Positions 52,129-60,719 of a DNA stretch of 64,000 nucleotides are shown here, piece after piece (the first letter of the stretch is position 1; every line of letters begins with the position of its first letter). A program made the translations under genes and the position numbers. Below the pieces are notes generated by a model, which was not told the origin of the DNA, made no database searches, and saw only the letters and a program-made list of their open reading frames with translations. Origin of the DNA: CAWBQO01 sp963790965 (GTDB taxonomy: Bacteria > Bacteroidota > Rhodothermia > Rhodothermales > DASSAV01); NCBI GenBank assembly GCA_963790965.1, contig CAWBQO010000006.1, positions 434,001-498,000 of the forward strand, given 5' to 3'.

Positions 52129-54464
52129 GAAGCAGAGGAATGGAGTTGGTGGGCCTGAATGGTTTGCGTGGCCGTAAGCGAAGTCGGGGGGAGTTGGCAA
52201 GAGACAACCGTACCGCCGGAGGGGTCCCGCCGCACGTCCAGCGTCGCGCCGATGATACGCGCCCGGTAATGCATGATACGAACGCCCATCCCAACGTTTT
52301 CGCCGAGCGCGTCGGGAAAGCCGATACCGTCGTCCTGTATGCGCAGGCGGATGTGATCGCGCTCGGTCCCGAGCGTCACTACAACGCGCGACGCGCGGCC
52401 GTGTTTGACCGCGTTCGAGACGGATTCCTGCGCGATACGGTACAGGTGCGTGGCGGCGGTGTTGTCATGGACGCGCACGGTCCCGGTCTCTTCAAAACGG
52501 CACGTAATGCCGAAGAACCGCTCCGCATTGGCCGTCAGCCGGTGCAGCGCGGTAGCGAGGCCGCCCGCGTCCAGTTCGACGGGCACGAGGCCGCGGGCAA
52601 GGCCGCGGGCGTGCTGGTCCGCCTCTTTGATGAGGTCCGTCACTTCGGCCACAGCTTCGGCGGCCGGGTGCTCGGCGGCACGCAGGGTTCTCTCGACGCT
52701 TTTGTTGATAAGTCCGATGCCTGTCAGCATCTGGCCGAGGCCGTCGTGCAGGTCCTGACCGATGCGGCGACGTTCCTGCTCGCTGATCTCCAGTATTTCC
52801 TGTTCGAGCCGCCGCCGGTCGGTAATGTCGCGGATGATGCCGGTAAAAATGGTCCGCGGGCCGAGGCTCACTTCGCTCACGGCAAGTTCCATGGGGAACG
52901 TGCTGCCGTCCTTTCTCTGCCCCACGACCTCGCGCCCGATGCCGATGATCTTGCGCCGCCCGGTGGCGTGGTAGGCGGCCATGTAGGCGTCATGCTCCTC
53001 GAAATACGGCGAGGGCATCAGCATCTTGACGTTTTGCCCGATGGCCTCGCCGGGACGGAAGCCGAAGATGCGCTCGGCAGCCTCATTATACGACTCGATC
53101 AAGCCGTTGCGATCCGTGGTGATGATGCCGTCTACCGTCGTGTCCACGATGGCGCGGGCTTTGGCTTCGCTTTCCCGAAGCGCCTGCTCCGACGCGCGCG
53201 CCTCGGTGATGTCCGTCTCGATGCCCATGTAGCCGGAGAGCGCGCCGTCGGCGTCGGTGAGCGGTTGCACCTCGATGCGGACCCAGTACGGCTCGCCGGT
53301 CTTGCGGTAGTTGAGAATCTCTGTCGTGAAGCCTTCTTGACGGGCAAGATGCCCGCCGATGGCGCGAATGGTGGCCGGGTCGCTGTCGACGCCCTGCAGG
53401 ATGAAGCCCGGCTTTTTTCCACGCACCTCATCGAGCGCGTAGCCGGTAATGCGGGTGAAGCCCTCGTTGACCCACTCGATCGTGCGGTCGGGGCCGGTAA
53501 TGATGACGCCGTTGATGGTCCGCGCGGCGACGGCGGCGAGGCGGGCCGTCAGGAGCTGGTTGCGGCGAAGCGTCCTTTCTGCGGCGCGGCGCTCGTATAC
53601 GGCGGCGAGCAAATTGGCGACGGACTGCATGAAGTGCAGGTCGTCTCGCGTGAAGCCGCGCCGCGACCGGGTGTGCGCGCCGAGTATGCCGTACCGGCCT
53701 GATTCTCCCGCGATGACCACGCTGATGCCGCTCTGCACGCCGTGTTCGCGCAGAAGCTGAGGCGCGGAGAACCGCGTCTCCCGCGAAGGATCTTCGGTAA
53801 TGACCGGGACCCTCGACACCAGCGTAAAGCGGGCGCGGGTGCCTGCGCCCGCCTCGACGGTAGCCGTACCGATCAGACCCTCGCGCCAGCCCGTTCCGGC
53901 GCGAAGGAGGAGGCGGTCGGTGCCGTCGTCGTATTCAAGCACCTTCGAGAACTCGACTTCGAGCGCCGTTGCGACGGACTGGGCGGCGAAGTCGAGGGTA
54001 TTCTGCAAGCGCTCGCCGCTGAGGGCGCGCTGCCCGAGTTCGGCGACGAGCGCTTGCTGCGAAGCCCGCGCGGCGAGGTCGCGCCGCGCCCGGCTCCAGC
54101 GGGCCTTTTCCTCTGCCTTTCGCGCCGTGAGGCGAACACGCGCCCGGATCCGGACCGGGTGGAGGGGCACGATGATGTAGTCGTCGGCACCGGCCTCCAT
54201 GATGCTGTCAAGCCGGTCCTGCTCGTCCTGCCGCACGACCATGAGCACCGTCACGGAATCCGCGCGGGCGTCCTGAAGGGCGCGGGTAAGGCTGAGTCCG
54301 GCTTCATCGAGCCGCGAGACGACGACGAGCGGCGGCCATGCCACGTCCGGATCGGCAAGCAGTTGCTCGCCGCCGGCGTGTTCTTCGACGCGGTGCCCCT
54401 CGGCCCGAAGTCCCTCGGCGATGCTCCGGCCGATCTCTCCTCCTCCAATGACGAACGAATCCAT
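52125..54464 (-). CDS. Oxygen-sensor-like histidine kinase with FixL-type heme PAS
   Basis: 779 residues, no membrane helix. Order: receiver-like domain (1-115) whose phosphoacceptor position is Ser50 (VVVSRLDEAG); GAF (150-292); PAS1 (310-420); PAS2 (436-546); HisKA_3 dimerisation (555-625, SEQERRRIGQDLHDGLGQ, His573); HATPase (665-760, N-box SVSNAVKHG, DDGIGFP). PAS2 matches the FixL heme pocket: AAERIFGFRPGEAIGQNVKML, HDAYMAAY with His491 at FixL's proximal His200, and IIGIGR with Arg511 at FixL Arg220. The kinase core is NarX/DegS-like, unlike rhizobial FixL. Coupled to the FixJ-like gene and divergent from ccoNOQP. Heme binding is inferred, not shown. Confidence 0.88.
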   Translation of the reverse strand: MDSFVIGGGEIGRSIAEGLRAEGHRVEEHAGGEQLLADPDVAWPPLVVVSRLDEAGLSLTRALQDARADSVTVLMVVRQDEQDRLDSIMEAGADDYIIVPLHPVRIRARVRLTARKAEEKARWSRARRDLAARASQQALVAELGQRALSGERLQNTLDFAAQSVATALEVEFSKVLEYDDGTDRLLLRAGTGWREGLIGTATVEAGAGTRARFTLVSRVPVITEDPSRETRFSAPQLLREHGVQSGISVVIAGESGRYGILGAHTRSRRGFTRDDLHFMQSVANLLAAVYERRAAERTLRRNQLLTARLAAVAARTINGVIITGPDRTIEWVNEGFTRITGYALDEVRGKKPGFILQGVDSDPATIRAIGGHLARQEGFTTEILNYRKTGEPYWVRIEVQPLTDADGALSGYMGIETDITEARASEQALRESEAKARAIVDTTVDGIITTDRNGLIESYNEAAERIFGFRPGEAIGQNVKMLMPSPYFEEHDAYMAAYHATGRRKIIGIGREVVGQRKDGSTFPMELAVSEVSLGPRTIFTGIIRDITDRRRLEQEILEISEQERRRIGQDLHDGLGQMLTGIGLINKSVERTLRAAEHPAAEAVAEVTDLIKEADQHARGLARGLVPVELDAGGLATALHRLTANAERFFGITCRFEETGTVRVHDNTAATHLYRIAQESVSNAVKHGRASRVVVTLGTERDHIRLRIQDDGIGFPDALGENVGMGVRIMHYRARIIGATLDVRRDPSGGTVVSCQLPPTSLTATQTIQAHQLHSSAS

Positions 54465-54586
54465 GCGGAATTAACAATTGCCGGACACCCGATGCGGCTG
54501 ACTTGCCGAAGGCTGCCTGGGCGGCATTCTCTGCGATTGTAGCCGAGGCTGTAAGTTACGGCAGGAGAAGTGCCGGGTAAATGCCA

Positions 54587-54606
54587 CCCCCGCATTCTTG
54601 TGGGGG
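54587..54606 (+). promoter_or_regulatory. Hairpin in the ccoN upstream region
   Basis: Stem CCCCCGCA with TGTGGGGG (one G-T pair) and loop TTCT. If transcribed it would fold strongly; there is no T tract, so it is not a normal terminator. It could be a protein site or a leader structure. Confidence 0.4.
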
Positions 54607-54642
54607 AAATCCCGATGCCGGTGTGCGGGCGCAACCTACATG

Positions 54643-54656
54643 GAATCGTGAGATTC
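54643..54656. promoter_or_regulatory. Inverted repeat, candidate regulator site for ccoN
   Basis: GAATC-GTGA-GATTC, a 5-4-5 perfect inverted repeat about 150 bases before ccoN and just before an AT-rich tract. A site of this form could suit a dimeric LuxR-type regulator, but a link is not shown. Confidence 0.3.
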
Positions 54657-54806
54657 TTTTACTATTTTCGGCCGAGCTTGTCCTCAACTGCCTCCCATTT
54701 ATCGTTCGCCCCGTGCCGATCGCGGGGGAGCGACGGGCCTCGCGCAGCACGGGAAGGCCGTTTTGGACAATCAACCTCTCTCCCTTTCACTCTCGACGCG
54801 CTCCTT

Positions 54807-56303
54807 ATGGCACAGACCACGGCAGCCACGGCCGGGCACGAGCACGACCCATCCCGAGTCGACGTTTTCGCCTACGATGATCAGATCACGCGCATGTTCG
54901 TGCTCGCGACCATGATCTGGGGCCTCATCGGCATGACGGTCGGGGTGCTCATCGCCCTGCAGCTCCCCTTCTTCCACGCGAACATGGGCGAGTACCTCAC
55001 CTTCGGGCGGCTCCGGCCGCTGCACACGAATGCCGTTATCTTTGCATTCGCAGGCAACGGCATCTTCGCGGCCATCTACTACTCAACGCAGCGGCTCTGC
55101 AAGGCGCGCATGTACAGCGACGTTATGAGCCGCGTGCATTTCTGGGGCTGGCAGGCGATCATCGTCTCGGCCGCCATTACGCTGCCGCTCGGCCTTACTA
55201 CGAGCAAGGAGTACGCGGAGCTCGAGTGGCCGGTGGATCTCGCGATCACGGTCGTCTGGGTGATCTTCGCCGTCAACTTCTTTGCGACGCTCAAGGTGCG
55301 GCGCGAGAAGCATATGTACGTGGCACTCTGGTTCTACATCGCGACCATTCTGACCGTGGCGGTGCTGCACGTCGGCAACAGCCTCGCCCTGCCGGCGAGC
55401 TTCTTCAAGAGCTATCCGATCTACGCCGGCGTCCAGGATGCGCTCGTGCAGTGGTGGTACGGCCATAACGCCGTCGCCTTCTTCCTGACGACGCCGTTCC
55501 TCGGCCTGATGTACTACTTCCTTCCGAAAGCGGCCGAGCGGCCGGTGTTCTCCTACCGCCTCTCGATCGTCCACTTCTGGAGCCTCGTCTTCATCTATAT
55601 CTGGGCCGGACCGCACCACCTCCAGTACACCGCGCTTCCGGAATGGGCCGCAACGCTCGGCATGGTGTTCTCGGTCATGCTCTGGATGCCGAGCTGGGGC
55701 GGCATGATCAACGGCCTCTTTACGCTCCGCGGCGCGTGGCACAAGCTGCGCGACAGCGTGGTGCTGAAGATGTTCGTGGTCGGCATCACGTTCTACGGCA
55801 TGTCCACCTTCGAGGGGCCGATGCTCTCGGTCAAGAGCGTCAATGCGCTCGGGCATTACACCGACTGGATCATCGGGCACGTCCATGCGGGCGCGCTCGG
55901 ATGGAACGGCTTTATGACCTTCGGTATGATCTACTGGCTCATCCCGCGCCTGTGGCATACCGAACTCTGGAGCTCGAAACTCGCGACGGCGCACTTCTGG
56001 ACCGGCACCATTGGCATCCTCCTCTACGTTCTCGCGATGTACGCCTCGGGCCTGACGCAAGGCCTCATGTGGCGCGCCTTCGACGACGCCGGGCGGCTCA
56101 TGTACCCGGATTTTGTCGAGACGGTCGTGCAGATCAAGCCGATGTACTGGGTGCGGTTCATTGGAGGTTCGCTCTACCTTACCGGCACGTGCATGATGCT
56201 CTACAACATGTACCGGACCATCAGGCTGGCTCCGAAGGTCCTGCCTGATCCGGCCGTAGCCGTGCCGCGCCGCGCGGAAAACGCCGCCCTGGCGGGCGCG
56301 TGA
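54807..56303 (+). CDS. ccoN: cbb3-type cytochrome c oxidase subunit I
   Basis: 498 residues from ATG 54807; the leader in the longer frame is non-coding. Twelve membrane helices. Heme and copper ligands: PLHTNAVIFAFAGNGIFAAIYYS (low-spin heme His), WWYGHNAVAFFLTTPFLGLMYYFLPKAAERPVFSY (CuB His and the Tyr of the cbb3 cross-link region), IWAGPHHLQYTALPEW (CuB His pair) and IIGHVHAGALGWNGFM (heme ligands). Terminal oxidase with high oxygen affinity, pumping protons in the inner membrane. First gene of ccoNOQP-ccoG and divergent from the oxygen-sensor-like kinase. Confidence 0.96.
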   Translation: MAQTTAATAGHEHDPSRVDVFAYDDQITRMFVLATMIWGLIGMTVGVLIALQLPFFHANMGEYLTFGRLRPLHTNAVIFAFAGNGIFAAIYYSTQRLCKARMYSDVMSRVHFWGWQAIIVSAAITLPLGLTTSKEYAELEWPVDLAITVVWVIFAVNFFATLKVRREKHMYVALWFYIATILTVAVLHVGNSLALPASFFKSYPIYAGVQDALVQWWYGHNAVAFFLTTPFLGLMYYFLPKAAERPVFSYRLSIVHFWSLVFIYIWAGPHHLQYTALPEWAATLGMVFSVMLWMPSWGGMINGLFTLRGAWHKLRDSVVLKMFVVGITFYGMSTFEGPMLSVKSVNALGHYTDWIIGHVHAGALGWNGFMTFGMIYWLIPRLWHTELWSSKLATAHFWTGTIGILLYVLAMYASGLTQGLMWRAFDDAGRLMYPDFVETVVQIKPMYWVRFIGGSLYLTGTCMMLYNMYRTIRLAPKVLPDPAVAVPRRAENAALAGA

Positions 56304-56356
56304 ACCAAACCGCAGGCTGACAGAGTCCTTTTGCCGATCATTCCTTCTCCGAATCC

Positions 56357-57058
56357 ATGAAGAAGTTCTTGAACACAGACGGCATGCACCGAAAGCTCGA
56401 AGGCTGGCCTCTGGTCTTCTCGGTGCTCGTCACGATTGCCATTCTCGTTGGCGGGCTGGTGGAGTTCCTGCCGCTGGTGCTCATCGGGACGAACGTGCCG
56501 AGCATTGCTACCGTGACGCCGTACACGCCGCTCGAGCTGGTTGGGCGCGACCTTTACATCCGCGAGGGGTGCAACAACTGCCACTCTCAGATGGTGCGGC
56601 CCTTCCGCAACGAAATCGAGCGCTACGGCGAGTATGGCAAGCCCGGCGAGTTCGTGTACGACCACCCGTTCCTCTGGGGGTCCAAGCGCACCGGTCCGGA
56701 CCTGCTCCGTGTGGGCGGCAAGTATCCGAACACGTGGCACGTCAACCACATGGAAGATCCGCGGAAGGTGGTTCAAGGCTCCATCATGCCGCCGTATGCG
56801 TGGCTACTCCGCAAGGATTTGGACCTGCAAGTCCTACCCGCTCGTATGCGAACGCTCAAGAGGCTCGGCGTGCCGTATACGGACGACGAGATCGGCAACG
56901 CCGTCGCCATCGCGCAGGCGCAGGCGGACGAGCTCGCCGCGTCCATCGTTGCGGAGAAAGGTCCGGCGGGGCTGGAGTCGAAGGAGATCGTGGCGCTCGT
57001 GGCCTACCTGCAACGCCTCGGCACGGACATCAAGAAGGGTGCCGTAGCCGCGAACTAA
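56357..57058 (+). CDS. ccoO: cbb3-type cytochrome c oxidase subunit II (monoheme)
   Basis: 233 residues. One N-terminal membrane anchor (WPLVFSVLVTIAILVGGLVEFLP) and a periplasmic c-type domain with REGCNNCHSQMVRPFRNEIERYGEYGKPGEFVYDHPFLWGSKRTGPDLLRVGGKY and Met ligand in QGSIMPPYAWL. Donates electrons to CcoN. Separated by 53 bases from ccoN. Confidence 0.95.
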   Translation: MKKFLNTDGMHRKLEGWPLVFSVLVTIAILVGGLVEFLPLVLIGTNVPSIATVTPYTPLELVGRDLYIREGCNNCHSQMVRPFRNEIERYGEYGKPGEFVYDHPFLWGSKRTGPDLLRVGGKYPNTWHVNHMEDPRKVVQGSIMPPYAWLLRKDLDLQVLPARMRTLKRLGVPYTDDEIGNAVAIAQAQADELAASIVAEKGPAGLESKEIVALVAYLQRLGTDIKKGAVAAN

Positions 57059-57124
57059 CTGCGCCGCTGCGGGACGGATGGGTGCCCTCCCGTCCGAACG
57101 CCCGCGCCATGAACGGATAATGGT

Positions 57125-57316
57125 ATGATGAAAGAAGCCGTACGAGCGATGGAAACCGGCGTTTGGGCACAGGTGGGCCTCATTGCCTTTTTCGTCGCCT
57201 TCATCTTGATCATTGTTTACGCCTTCACGCTCTCCCGCAAGAAGCGGGATGAAATGAAACAGATGCCGCTCGACGATGCAGAGCCGGTTAACCCTGAAAA
57301 CGAACCGTACCGATGA
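57125..57316 (+). CDS. ccoQ: CcoQ-like small cbb3 oxidase subunit
   Basis: 63 residues: one membrane helix (WAQVGLIAFFVAFILIIVYAF) and a basic-acidic tail (SRKKRDEMKQMPLDDAEPVNPENEPYR). Start at 57125 or the adjacent ATG 57128. Position between ccoO and ccoP identifies it as CcoQ; sequence is too short and divergent to prove it alone. Its stop overlaps the ccoP start (ATGA). Confidence 0.8.
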   Translation: MMKEAVRAMETGVWAQVGLIAFFVAFILIIVYAFTLSRKKRDEMKQMPLDDAEPVNPENEPYR

Positions 57317-57948
57317 ACGAGCATTCAGAGACAGATCCGCTTAAGGAGCCGGGCACCGGCGAATCCTCCGTTCTCGTCGGAGATGCGGACGATCTGCTCA
57401 TAAAGGGGCACAAGTACGACGGGATCAAGGAGTACGACAATCCGATGCCGGGCTGGTGGGTGTGGATGTTTATCGGGTCGATTGTCTTCTCCGTCATTTA
57501 CGTGGCCGGGCTGCACGTCTTCGACTTCGTTGATTCCTATGAAGAGGACCTCGCCGAAGGGGTGGCGAACCTTGAAGTCCGCCGCGCCACTTTCGCCGGT
57601 GCCAACCCAACGTTTGAGGTGGACGAAGCGTCGCTGCTCGATCTGGTCTCCGACGACGGCGCGGTTGCGGCAGGTAGCAAGACGTTCGCGCAGTACTGCG
57701 CCGCGTGTCATGCCGCGCAGGCTCAGGGTCTCATCGGCCCGAACCTGACCGACAACTACTGGATTCACGGCGGTACGCCGATCGACATCTTCAACGTCGT
57801 GACGACGGGAGTGGCGGCAAAGGGAATGCCCGCGTGGGACGGCACCCTCACGCCGGAAGAGCGCGCCCACGTGGTCGCGTACATCCTGTCCGTCCAAGGC
57901 ACGGCTCCTCCGAACGCGAAGGAACCTCAGGGCGAGCAAGTGCTGTAA
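57313..57948 (+). CDS. ccoP: cbb3-type cytochrome c oxidase subunit III, single-heme form
   Basis: 211 residues. CcoP N-terminal signature GIKEYDNPMPGWWVWMFIGSIVFSVIYVA, one membrane helix, then one cytochrome c domain with the motif YCAACHAAQAQGLIGPNL and Met ligand in AAKGMPAWDG. Well studied proteobacterial CcoP has two CxxCH motifs and about 300 residues; here only one is present and the chain is about 100 residues shorter. Overlaps ccoQ by four bases. Confidence 0.93.
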   Translation: MNEHSETDPLKEPGTGESSVLVGDADDLLIKGHKYDGIKEYDNPMPGWWVWMFIGSIVFSVIYVAGLHVFDFVDSYEEDLAEGVANLEVRRATFAGANPTFEVDEASLLDLVSDDGAVAAGSKTFAQYCAACHAAQAQGLIGPNLTDNYWIHGGTPIDIFNVVTTGVAAKGMPAWDGTLTPEERAHVVAYILSVQGTAPPNAKEPQGEQVL

Positions 57949-58022
57949 GGTGGGTATTATGCAGGGCATAGGCCGGACGGCGCTATGCTGCTGCCCGGGT
58001 TTATTCGTGTTGCGGTAACGAG

Positions 58023-59459
58023 ATGCAATTTGTAGAAGCGAACTCCGTGGGCGTTCTTGACTCGCCGGAAGAGGTCCTCACGACCCTGACTAGCGACGGC
58101 AAGCGCAAGTGGATGTATCCGGTACCGGAAAAGGGCCGATACTGGATGCGGCGGCTCATCACCGGGTGGGCGCTCATCGTGCTGTTCGTGGGATTACCGG
58201 TTGTGCAGATCAACGGCAAGCCGGCCATTCTGCTCGACCTGCTCAACCGCGAGTTTACCTTTTTCGGGGTCACGTTCTACCCGACCGATACGTTCATCCT
58301 CTTGATGCTCTTTGTGGGCATCATGATCAGCATCTTCCTGTTTACCGCGCTCCTTGGGCGCGTCTGGTGCGGATGGGCGTGCCCGCAGACGGTCTACATG
58401 GAGTTCGTCTACCGCCCGATCGAGCGGTGGATCGAGGGGGCGGAGCACAAGCGGCGCAACCGCGACCTCGGGCCGTGGACGTGGGACAAAGCGTGGCGCA
58501 AGGCGGCGAAGCTGTCGATCTACGTCGTCATCTCGCTCGCGCTGGCGCATGCGTTCGTTTCGTACTTTGTGGGCTGGAGCCAGCTCGTCGCGTGGATGCA
58601 GCAGCCGCCGACCGAGCACTGGGGCTACTTCGTGCTGATGTTCGTCACGACCGGCCTCGTGCTCTTCGACTTCGGATACTTCCGCGAGCAGATGTGTACC
58701 ATCACGTGCCCCTACGCGCGGCTGCAGAGCGTGCTGCTCGACGAAGATTCGCTCATCGTCTCCTACGACCCAAACCGCGGCGAGCCGAGGGCCAAGCGCG
58801 GAAAGAAGAAGATCGAGCAGGAGGAGGCGGGACTTATTCCGGCGAAGGGCGATTGTATCGACTGCTACTCGTGCGTGCGGACGTGCCCGACGGGCATCGA
58901 CATTCGGGACGGGTTGCAGATGGAGTGTATCGCGTGTACGCAGTGCGTGGACGCCTGCGACTTTATCATGGACAAGATCGGCAAGCCGCGCGGGCTGATC
59001 CGGTACACCTCCGAGCACGAACTCGAGGGCGTTCGCACGCGGCGGCTGCGTCCGCGCACGATGGTGTATGGCACGCTGCTGGTGGTGATCGCGACGGTCT
59101 TTACGGTCGCGCTCACGACGCGGGGCGCCTATGACGTGAACGTGGGCCGGGCGGTCGGCGACCCGTACATGACGCTGCCGAACGACCAGGTTGCCAACCG
59201 CCTGCGTTTCCGCGTGCGTAACCAGACGCCGAAGGATGCCACGTTCAGCGTAGAGGCCCTGGAGCCGGCGGACGCGGAACTGCGCGTGGTGGGTGTTTCG
59301 CCGGTTACGCTTGCGCCCAAGGAGATGAAGCGGGTGGAGGTGTGGGTCGTGCTCCCCGAAGCGGAACTGCCCGGCGGGCGCGCCGAGGGGCGGTTCCTGC
59401 TGAAGTTCGACGACGGGTACACAGAGGAAGTGAGCTTCCCGCTACTCGGGCCGTCGTAA
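58023..59459 (+). CDS. ccoG: Cytochrome c oxidase accessory protein CcoG (FixG/RdxA)
   Basis: 478 residues. Four to five membrane helices in the first half, with GRVWCGWACPQTVYMEFVYRPIERWIEG and FREQMCTITCPYARLQS. Two 4Fe-4S clusters are indicated by GDCIDCYSCVRTCPTGIDIRDGLQMECIACTQCVDACD. C-terminal Ig-like domain (RFRVRNQTPKDATFSVEALEPADAEL). CcoG is thought to reduce copper for CuB assembly in cbb3 oxidase. 74 bases after ccoP. ccoH, ccoI and ccoS were not found in the window. Confidence 0.95.
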   Translation: MQFVEANSVGVLDSPEEVLTTLTSDGKRKWMYPVPEKGRYWMRRLITGWALIVLFVGLPVVQINGKPAILLDLLNREFTFFGVTFYPTDTFILLMLFVGIMISIFLFTALLGRVWCGWACPQTVYMEFVYRPIERWIEGAEHKRRNRDLGPWTWDKAWRKAAKLSIYVVISLALAHAFVSYFVGWSQLVAWMQQPPTEHWGYFVLMFVTTGLVLFDFGYFREQMCTITCPYARLQSVLLDEDSLIVSYDPNRGEPRAKRGKKKIEQEEAGLIPAKGDCIDCYSCVRTCPTGIDIRDGLQMECIACTQCVDACDFIMDKIGKPRGLIRYTSEHELEGVRTRRLRPRTMVYGTLLVVIATVFTVALTTRGAYDVNVGRAVGDPYMTLPNDQVANRLRFRVRNQTPKDATFSVEALEPADAELRVVGVSPVTLAPKEMKRVEVWVVLPEAELPGGRAEGRFLLKFDDGYTEEVSFPLLGPS

Positions 59460-59710
59460 CGGTCGGCACCCGGCAACAGGCGTGCTGCGCACGGCGGCCG
59501 AATCGTGCTGGTGCTCGATGGGCTTGTTTCGTGTGCCGGAGACGATTGCGGCAAGAATGAACCGATGGGGCGCTATGCAGGCGCTATGCTCGAGCAATCG
59601 CCTACCCCGCGCCACGCCGGTACTTCACAGTTTTCGCCTTTAGTTTTGGCTTCACCACGCCTTGCGTATTTTATGGCACTTCAAACGAGACCAACCGAAA
59701 GAAGGGCGGC
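59460..59710. other. Intergenic region between ccoG and sugar epimerase gene
   Basis: 250 bases with no gene, repeat or clear terminator. 59620-59660 is AT-richer (TTCACAGTTTTCGCCTTTAG) and probably carries the promoter of the glycan gene group. Confidence 0.35.
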
Positions 59711-60694
59711 ATGAGAAAGATTCTGATCACCGGCGGGGCCGGGTTTGTCGGGCGGCATTTTACCCGGCGTTTTCTGGAAGCCGGAGACGATGTGTACTGC
59801 GTCGACAACATTGCCCCGTTCACGGGCGGACGCGACCCGGAGCAAGGCTGGCCGCTCTTCGACCCGCGCGATTATGCGAACTTCCACTTCTTTCAGGAAG
59901 ATTGCCGCGACTTTTTCGCGCGCAACCAAGACGACGACTTCGATTACGCCCTTCATCTCGCCGCTATCGTCGGCGGGCGTCTCGTCATCGAGAACAACCC
60001 GCTGGCCGTTGCGGACGACCTCTCCATCGACGCGCAGTACTGGCAGTGGGCCGCCAGGGCGCAGCCGGCGAAATCCGTTTGCTTCTCCTCCAGCGCCGCT
60101 TACCCCGTCAAGTTCCAACGCGCCGAGGGGCACGTGTTACTGACGGAAAACATGATCTCTTTCGAGTCGGACCTCGGGATGCCTGACCTCTCCTACGGGT
60201 GGGCCAAGCTGACGGCCGAGTATCTCGCACGGCTTGCTTATGACCGGCATGGTCTGAAGTCCGTCTGCTACCGCCCCTTCTCCGGCTACGGCGAGGACCA
60301 GGACGACACGTACCCTTTCCCCAGCATCTGCAAGCGCGCCCTCGCCAGCAAAGGCGCGGACACCCTCACCGTCTGGGGTACCGGAAACCAGATGCGCGAC
60401 TTTATCCACATTGAAGACTGCGTGGACGGCGTGCTCGCCACCATGGACACCATCGACGACGGAGACGCGCTGAACCTCTCCACCGGCATCCTGACGAGCT
60501 TCAAGGAGTTCGCCGCGCTGGCGGCCGACATCTGCGGCTATCACCCGGAGATTGTGGGAACGTCCAACAAGCCCGAAGGCGTTTTTGCGCGTGGCGGCGA
60601 TACGAGCAAGCAGAAAGAACACGGTTTTTCGTACACCACCACCTTTCGCAAAGGCGTCGAGCGCGCCCTCGCGCACTTTGAAGCGCAGTCTTAA
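59711..60694 (+). CDS. NAD-dependent sugar epimerase/dehydratase (extended SDR)
   Basis: 327 residues. NAD-binding GGAGFVG at residues 8-14, LHLAAIVGG, catalytic SSSAAY and YGWAK (Tyr-x-x-x-Lys), and GNQMRDFIHIEDCVDGVLA. This is the GalE/GDP-mannose-epimerase superfamily; YPFPSICKRAL and NLSTGILTSFKEFA are typical. It acts on an unknown nucleotide sugar. It is 25 bases upstream of a GT2 gene and starts the glycan group. Confidence 0.9.
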   Translation: MRKILITGGAGFVGRHFTRRFLEAGDDVYCVDNIAPFTGGRDPEQGWPLFDPRDYANFHFFQEDCRDFFARNQDDDFDYALHLAAIVGGRLVIENNPLAVADDLSIDAQYWQWAARAQPAKSVCFSSSAAYPVKFQRAEGHVLLTENMISFESDLGMPDLSYGWAKLTAEYLARLAYDRHGLKSVCYRPFSGYGEDQDDTYPFPSICKRALASKGADTLTVWGTGNQMRDFIHIEDCVDGVLATMDTIDDGDALNLSTGILTSFKEFAALAADICGYHPEIVGTSNKPEGVFARGGDTSKQKEHGFSYTTTFRKGVERALAHFEAQS

Positions 60695-60719
60695 ACGAGC
60701 GTATTAGACCCACAGGATC

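Larger units (their letters stand above)
54465..54806. other. Divergent regulatory region between sensor kinase and cbb3 operon
   Basis: 341 bases without a gene. It contains a stable hairpin (54587-54606), an inverted repeat (54643-54656) and an AT-rich patch (54655-54670, TTTTACTATTTTCG) that suits a promoter for ccoN. No FNR/FixK-type TTGAT-N4-ATCAA site was seen. Confidence 0.5.
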
